In this document: one piece after another, positions 57,259-64,000 of the stretch
Position numbering within the stretch: the first letter of the stretch is position 1
How the letters are laid out: the number at the start of each line of letters is the position of its first letter
NCBI GenBank assembly: GCA_944474755.1
Contig: OX104116.1
Location: 8,683,547-8,747,546 of the forward strand
From: Limnoperna fortunei
Lineage: Eukaryota; Mollusca; Bivalvia; Mytilida; Modiolidae
Direction of reading: 5' to 3'
DNA: 64,000 nucleotides
Notes under the pieces: generated by a model
Database searches by the model: none
The model's input: the letters and a program-made list of their open reading frames with translations, nothing else
What the model was told of the DNA's origin: nothing
Made by a program: the position numbers and the translations under genes

Positions 57259-59454
57259 GGGGTCATTATCCTATTCATGTAATGAATTTCCGGTGCATGT
57301 CAAAAGATGGCAGGATGAAAAAATAGTCCCAATTTTCTCTTTTGTTTCTGCTTTTGCTTATAACTGCTATTGCTTAAGAGTTGGATATTTTGAAAGGTAT
57401 GGCATTACTGTAGAACAAGAATATATTTTTTTCCAGTCAATGTCTTTACAGTGGAAGCACTTCCTAAAGTGTGTAATGTGGTACAATGTGACCACAACAC
57501 TGAAATGAAAGTAGAAAAACCATTCTTAAACTTTAAGGTAATTTTCCAAAAAAAAATCCGTGGACAGGTATACTTTTCTCTCCATTTTTATGTAATTTAG
57601 CATTATAGGTGTAATGCCCCATATATGAAATTTTAAGTGAAAGAAAGATTTTTTTAATAAAAAATGTTGATGTCTCGCCCGTCCGGTTACTTTTGCTCAG
57701 GCTATCCAAAAGGATAATGACCTCTGTAAGAGCAAAATTTACAAATTGGTCAAATACACAAATCCCACTTGTCAGGCACTTTTTATGAAAGGGTACCAGA
57801 ACTCATTATAGGAAAACATCTTTTCTGCAAAATATATCTTCAGGTTTTATAGTTATAGTCTGTTTCATTATCTGAAGTAAAATTTGACTTTTTGGCCTAT
57901 GGTATCATAAAAAGTGATTATTTTTGCAAAAAGCACACTGTTTACAATTCTATAGAGTAGAGTAAGGTAGAACCTAAGGTGACATGAAATAAAAATGTAT
58001 TATTGGTATTATATAATACCTTTCAGACCAAAAATTGATTAAATAAAGGTAAACCATGATCCTATTTCATGTACCAGCACTTATTGCTAGACAGAAACAT
58101 GTATCATACCTTGAAAATTGTAACTAAAGATTAAATGTATTCATTTTGTTTCTTAAAAGAAGGTTATACAGCAGTATTTTAATCAATATGTAGTGTTTAT
58201 TCATTCCTCTGGCCTCTAGGTAATTATTTGGCATGGGTAGGCATCATTTGCAATGTGTCGTTTTAATGTAAAGTCTGTGAATCTAGTATGCTTTTGGGTA
58301 CTTTGAACCAATCAGTCTAGTCAGTTGCTATGTTTTCTACTTTTTCAGTGACTTGGCATGCAAAAAGGACTGAAAAGATGCCAATGAGTCTTTTTGTATA
58401 ACAATTAAATGTCAGTTTTCTTAAAACTAGTCAAAACTCTACTTTGTGCATAGTTTTATTAAAGTTTAAGCTACAGAAAAGAGACCTCTGCTTCTCAACC
58501 TGAATTCCATTGTGGTGTATTTCTACTTAATAAGTTCATTTATACACTCATTACAGCTAAGAAAAGCTTTTTTAGTTAGTTTTTTTCTTTTGTGAGGAAA
58601 AATGTTAATTTTTATATCATACCGTCATAGCAACAGAATCGACTGTTTTCAACCCCCCCTATATTCAAATGAGCTCTCACTTGATAAAAAGTTGCTTTTA
58701 TCAGATGTGTTTCTGCTTATTTGGTAACTATTACACCAGTACTGTCATAAAAAGGTGATATTTTGACTGTTGTGCCAAAATTGTTGAACAGAAGAAAAAA
58801 ATTATACCCTTACTGTCCTTATCAGTTAAAAATTGCTAAAACAAGGATTCACCACATCTTTGGAAACTGTCATAATTTTTATTTGAGTAGCAATATATTC
58901 AAACTGCATGCTTATTTTATTTACAGAATCATTAAATAACATAAAAAAAAATTTTGGTGGAAATCCGGAACTGTTGGCTTTGCTTAAAGGGGTCATTATC
59001 CTATTCATGTAATGAATTTCCGGTGCATGTCAAAAGATGGCAGGATGAAAAAATAGTCCCAATTTTCTCTTTTGTTTCTGCTTTTGCTTATAACTGCTAT
59101 TGCTTAAGAGTTGGATATTTTGAAAGGTATGGCATTACTGTAGAACAAGAATATATTTTTTTCCAGTCAATGTCTTTACAGTGGAAGCACTTCCTAAAGT
59201 GTGTAATGTGGTACAATGTGACCACAACACTGAAATGAAAGTAGAAAAACCATTCTTAAACTTTAAGGTAATTTTCCAAAAAAAAATCCGTGGACAGGTA
59301 TACTTTTCTCTCCATTTTTATGTAATTTAGCATTATAGGTGTAATGCCCCATATATGAAATTTTAAGTGAAAGAAAGATTTTTTTAATAAAAAATGTTGA
59401 TGTCTCGCCCGTCCGGTTACTTTTGCTCAGGCTATCCAAAAGGATAATGACCTC
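57259..59454. mobile_element. 2.2-kb insertion with identical 466-bp terminal direct repeats
   Basis: 57259-57724 and 58989-59454 read as identical. Each begins GGGGTCATTATCC and ends GGATAATGACCTC, a 13-bp inverted pair with one mismatch. Between them is 1264 bp of AT-rich DNA with no recognisable reverse transcriptase, integrase or transposase. ATAA stands at both outer edges. Deleting the element and one ATAA restores the satellite sequence CTGCCTATAAAGGTCATAAC. It is therefore one insertion event with a 4-bp target duplication, LTR-like in plan but without TG..CA ends. Confidence 0.85.
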
Positions 59455-61472
59455 ATAAAGGTCATAACTCCTGTAAAAATTAACTATCAAAACTCATCTG
59501 CCTATAAAGGGTCATAACTGCTGTAAAAATGAACTATCAAAACTCATCTGCCTTTAAAGGGGCATAAATCCTGTAAAATTTAACTATCAAAACTCATCTG
59601 CCTATAAAAGGGTATAAATCCTGTGAAATTTAACTATCAAAACTCATCTTCCTATAAAGGGGTATAAATCCTGTATGACTTAACCATAAAAACTCATCTG
59701 CCTATAAGGGGGATTAAATCCTGCAAAAAGTAACTATAAAATTCATCTGCCTATAAAGGGACATAAATCCTGTAAGAATTAACTATCAAAATTCATCTGC
59801 CAATAAAGGGGTATAAATCCTGTAAAAATCAACTATCAAAACTCATCTGCCTATAAAGGGGCATAAATCCTGTAAAAAGTAACTATCAAAACTCATCTGC
59901 ATTTAAAGGGGTATAAATCCTGTAGAATTTAACTATCAAAACTCATCTGCATATAAAGGGGTACAAATCCTGTAAAATTTAACTATCAAAACTCATCTGC
60001 CTATAAAGGGGCATAAATCCTTTAAGACTTAACTATCAAAACTCATCTGCCTATAAACATAAATCCTGTAAGACTTAACAATTAAAACTCATCTGCCTAT
60101 AATTGGGAATAAATCCTGCAAAAAGTAACTATAAAAATTCGTCTGCCTATAAAGGGAAATAAATCCTGTAAGAATTAACTATCAAAATTCATCTGCCTAT
60201 AAAGGGGTATAAATCCTGCAAAAGGTAACTATAAAAATTCATCTACCTATAAAGGAGCATAAATCCTGTAAGATTTAACTATCAAAACTCATCTGCATAT
60301 AAAGGGGCATAAATCCTGTAAGACTTAACTATCAAACCTCATCTGCCTATAAACATAAATCCTGTAAGACTTAATTATAAAAACTCATCTGCCTATAAAG
60401 GAGACTAAATCCTGTAAGAATTAACTATCAAAACCCATCTGCCTATAAAGGGGCATAAATCCTGTAAAACTTAACTATTAAACTCATCTACATATAAAGG
60501 GTCATAACACCTGTAAAAATTAACTCTCAAAACTCATCTGCCTATAAAGGGCATAAATCCTGTAAAATTTAACAATCAAAACTCATCTCCCTATAAAGGG
60601 GCATAAATCCTGTAAGCCTTAACTATTAAACTCATCTGCCTATAAAGGGGAATAAATCCTGTAAAAAGTAACTATCAAAACTTATCTGCCTATAAAGGGG
60701 CATAAATTAAGTAAGACTTAACAATCAAAACTCATCTGCCTATAAAGAGGCATAAATCCTGTAAGCCTTAACTATTAAACTCATCTGCCTATAAAGGGGA
60801 AAAAATCCTGTAAAAAGTAACTATCAAAACTCATCTGCCTATAAAGGGGCATAAATTAAGTAAGACTTAACAATCAAAACTCATCTGCCTATAAAGGGGC
60901 ATAAATCCTGTAAGCCTTAACTATTAAACTCATCTGCCTATAAAGCAGAATAAATCCTGTAAAAAGTAACTATCAAAACTCATCTGCCTATAAAGGGGCA
61001 TGAATTAAGTAAGACTTAACAATCAAAACTCATCTGCCATTAAAGGGGCATAAATCCTGTAAAAAGTAGCTATCAAAACTCTGCCTATAAGGGGCAAAAA
61101 TACTGTAAGACTTAACTATCAAAACTTATCTGCCTATAAAGGGACATAAATCCTGTAAGACTTAACTATCAATAATCATCTGCCTATAAAGGGTCATAAC
61201 TCCTGTAAAAATTAACTATCAAAACTCATCTGCCTATAAAGGGGCATAACTCCTGTAAAATTAACTATCAAAACTCATCTGCCTTTAAAGGGGCATAAAT
61301 CCTGTAAAATTTAACTATCAAAACTCATCTGCCTATAAAGGGGCAAAAATCCTGTAAGCCTTAACTATTAAACTCATCTGCCTATAATGGGGAATAAATC
61401 CTGTAAAAAGTAACTATCAAAAACTCATCTGCCTATAAAGGGGCATAAATTAAGTAAGACTTAAGTAAGCTC
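59455..61472 (+). repeat. 50-bp satellite array B, right part (about 40 units)
   Basis: Continuation of array B after the inserted element. Variants with GCATAAATTAAGTAAGACTT recur here, as they do at 56510-56660. The array ends at about 61472 with TAAGTAAGACTTAAGTAAGC. Confidence 0.96.
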
Positions 61473-62742
61473 TGCAGTGAGGAACAATTCAATAACAAAA
61501 AATCAGCCAATCAATGAGTCAATTAAATAAATAATTGTACTTTGTTCTCATTACAATTTCCTAAGATATCTAGTAGTATGCATCTGTTATATATGACTGG
61601 TTGTTGGATTGTATGCAGAACTAGTCTTGTACTGTTTTATTTTTTATTTATAAGACTATGATAACTGTTGTATGCCTATGCCTTCCTGGTGCCCTAATTT
61701 GGTTATAAACATATTTGTGCTTGTATATATTTCTTTGTATTTATATTATATTACTTGTAGTAAGACTTATCAAGAGTTATCCAGACAACTGAAAATCCTC
61801 ACAGGGAAGTTTATACTTATGATTTCAGGTCAAAAGTGGTCAAGGAAGATACAAATAACCAACTAATGTATCTGAAAGTATATTTTTGAAACAGTTCTGC
61901 AATATGGCCATTATTAAATGACAATCATTGGGCGTTTTTAAATAAGCATGCATGTACTGGTAGCATTGTCAATTTAGGTAAGCCAACTTAGTTTTATTAA
62001 TGTAAATTCTATAGTTGTAAATAATCAAAGTGTTTCTACCCACCACACCCCCCCCCCCTACCCCCAACCTCTCACACCCCTAAACTTTCTATTTATAAAC
62101 TAAACGACACATAATATATAAGTAGAGCAGCCATTTTATCTATTACATATGGAAATGACAAATGTAGGTAGAAAGTATATATGAAGCTAAAGTGAAAGGA
62201 AATAATACAGTATATTTGTGCATTATAAAACCGAAAGTAGATGTCACTTACCGCAGCAATAAGTAGTAAGCTTAATTAACATTTTGTATTATTCTCACTA
62301 ACTTACCAAGAATCTATAAAACTATGCACATCTTTTGTCTTATTTTATTGTAGTTGTCCTTTAATTTCCTCTATGTACACTAACAAATGGAAGTAGAAAC
62401 AAGGAATCCCCTATTTCTAAATTTAGATTAGATTGTTCTCACGTGATCAGTTAACTTTATTTTATCCGGAAAATCGTTGATATTATTGTGTTAAATTATG
62501 ACCACCTTTATTCGTATTAAAGTTGCCTATAGCGGACTGGCTTTATAACAATATTAAATAAAATGAACAATAAAAATAAACATGTAGAGGGGAGATAAAT
62601 TAAGTTAATACCGTATTCATGTTTGTTCCTTATTCTGCTAGACCGGGTGGCTGTTTTCTTTTGCCACAGTGTTCTGGGATATTTAAATTCCAGGAAGCGG
62701 AATTGTCAGAATAAATTAAAAATCCGTCTAAACAATCAGACA
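61473..62742. other. AT-rich DNA, no gene recognised
   Basis: Contains a C-rich tract at about 62041-62100 and short chance reading frames. No exon or element supported. Confidence 0.5.
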
Positions 62743-63205
62743 CAGGGGCGGATGCAGCCTCAAATGAAAGGGGGGGTCCAAATTTGTCATGGTGGCCGAA
62801 GGCCACCATACCGACCTCGCAGAGGTCGTATTACGGCAAGGGGTCTGGGGGCCGCTTAAGGCCCCCAGAAGCTCTGAACGAAATGGTGTAAAATCCTGCA
62901 TTCTGACGATTTCCTGACACCTAAAACATGTCCGTTAAAATGTCATTTTGTTATGCTAAAACAAAAAAAAGAAGGCTTTTTTCAAAACTTTTTGATAGAT
63001 TCGCACAAACAGTTAACTTTCAGGTCTACTTGGAATAGTTAAAAAGACAAGTTCACATGATTTACGATTAGTTATAACTTCTAAGCCGTCGAAAAATAAA
63101 CATTTATAAAACTGCCAACACAAAAGTAGGGGTCCAGACCCCATGCTTGTCAAAACGAAAGGGGGGGTCCGGACCCCCTGGACCCCCCCTCTGGATCCGC
63201 CACTG
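62743..63205. mobile_element. Non-autonomous TIR element (hAT-like MITE)
   Basis: The left end CAGGGGCGGATGCAG and the right end CTGGATCCGCCACTG are imperfect inverted repeats, extended by GGGGGGGTCC and GGACCCCC tracts. AGACA flanks both sides (62738-62742 and 63206-63210). The inside holds several hairpins (GGTGGCCGAAGGCCACC; GGGGGCCGCTTAAGGCCCCC) and no transposase. CAG..GGCGGATCCAG ends are typical of hAT-type elements, but hAT target duplications are usually 8 bp, so the family is uncertain. Confidence 0.75.
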
Positions 63206-63545
63206 AGACATTGACTTGTATTTGTATACAGGTATTCTTCTGCGATAAAGTTTTATTTATAGTTTTCAAAAACTATGAATATGCAAACAATAGCTTTCCT
63301 GGATATTTTGGGGCTGGATTTGTCAGCACAACTTTCATGTGCCTACTGTAATTAATGTCAAATCTTTGAAACAGTGCTAACCTTTGTATAAAAGTGCCGT
63401 TATAATCCGATGTTTGTTTTGTTTGTGATTTGTAGTATTAACGCCAAAAAACGCGGGTACTAACCTTTGTAAAAACAAGTACATAAATGTGAAATTACTA
63501 AAAGTACTAATTGATCATAATAAAACCATTACCTTCCATTTTCAC
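63206..63545. other. Spacer before the 38-bp satellite
   Basis: AT-rich sequence. Nothing recognised. Confidence 0.5.
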
Positions 63546-63549
63546 AATA

Positions 63550-64000
63550 CTTCTCGGCAAAGTATTACGGGTAGATACAAAGATCTGGATCTCGGTAGGT
63601 ATTACTTGTAGATACAAAGATCTGGATCTCGGCAAAGTATTACGTATAAATACAAAGATCTGAATCTAGGCAAAGTATTACGGGTCGATACAAAGATCTG
63701 GATCTCGGTGGGTATTACTTGTAGATACAAGATCTGGATCTCAGCATAGTATTACGTGTTGATACAAAGATCTGGATCTCGGCAAAGTATTACGTATAAA
63801 TACAAAGATCTGGATCTCGGCAAAGTATTACGGGTAGATACAAAGATCTGGATCTCGGTGGGTATTACTTGTAGATACAAAGATCTGGATCTCGGCAAAG
63901 TATTACGGGTAGATACAAAGATCTGGATCTCGGTAGGTATTACTTGTAGATACAAAGATCTGGATCTCGGCAAAGTATTACGTGTAGATACAAAGATCTG
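63550..64000 (+). repeat. 38-bp satellite running off the window
   Basis: Unit TCTGGATCTCGGCAAAGTAT, then TACGGGTAGATACAAAGA. A second unit type, TCTGGATCTCGGTGGGTATT then ACTTGTAGATACAAAGA, alternates with it for much of the array. About 12 units are visible and the array continues past the end. Confidence 0.95.

Noticed and set aside
57293..57508. 71-codon frame repeated at 58954-59238
   Set aside because: Lies in the 466-bp terminal repeats. Two identical copies reflect the element, and no known domain is visible.

Overview
This is a eukaryotic, AT-rich, repeat-laden window. The dispersed repeats look lophotrochozoan and most like a bivalve mollusc: elements bounded by TCGCTCACCTGA and TCAGGTGAGCTA, degenerate tRNA-headed SINEs with a GTTAAAC..AAACAAA type tail, pearl/HINE-like core-repeat elements, and a TIR element with CAG..GGCGGAT ends. 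There are no prokaryotic features. The species assignment is inference.

One protein-coding gene can be reconstructed completely. It lies on the minus strand from 49255 (ATG) to 18318 (TAA) in 18 coding exons. Every intron is GT-AG, and the phases chain without a break into a 1055-residue protein if the first donor of exon 3 is used. The order is: proline-rich disordered N-terminus, low-complexity acidic/basic linker, von Willebrand factor A (VWA) domain with a full metal-site motif, short helical linker, two MIB/HERC2 domains, Thr/Gln-rich linker, and a C-terminal WWE domain. This resembles parts of ubiquitin/ADP-ribose signalling proteins (Mind bomb, Deltex and RNF146 families), but no RING, ZZ, ankyrin or PARP domain is visible. 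I do not recognise a named gene with this architecture.

The rest is mostly tandem repeats and mobile-element debris. From low to high coordinate: a 50-bp satellite (2.27-6.08 kb); largely featureless DNA with two weak exon-like stretches (6.1-17.3 kb); the gene, with introns holding three core-repeat elements, a reverse-transcriptase remnant, two fold-back elements, SINE debris and arrays of 195, 60, about 50-80, 57 and 45 bp; a 33-bp array just upstream of the start codon exon (49.5-50.9 kb); a second 50-bp satellite (51.5-61.5 kb) split by a 2.2-kb insertion with identical 466-bp terminal direct repeats and a 4-bp target duplication; a TIR element (62.7-63.2 kb); and a 38-bp satellite running off the end.

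The most unusual signal is tandem duplication of exon-intron junctions. Exon 3 ends in six identical 42-bp units, each carrying the exon end, a splice donor and the intron start, all in one frame. Exon 4 is followed by about seven diverged copies of its own 3' end plus donor. The coding sequence also carries 24-nt x4 and 30-nt x3 repeats. The locus therefore looks like a minisatellite-generating region that has built arrays of alternative splice donors and could yield proteins of variable length.
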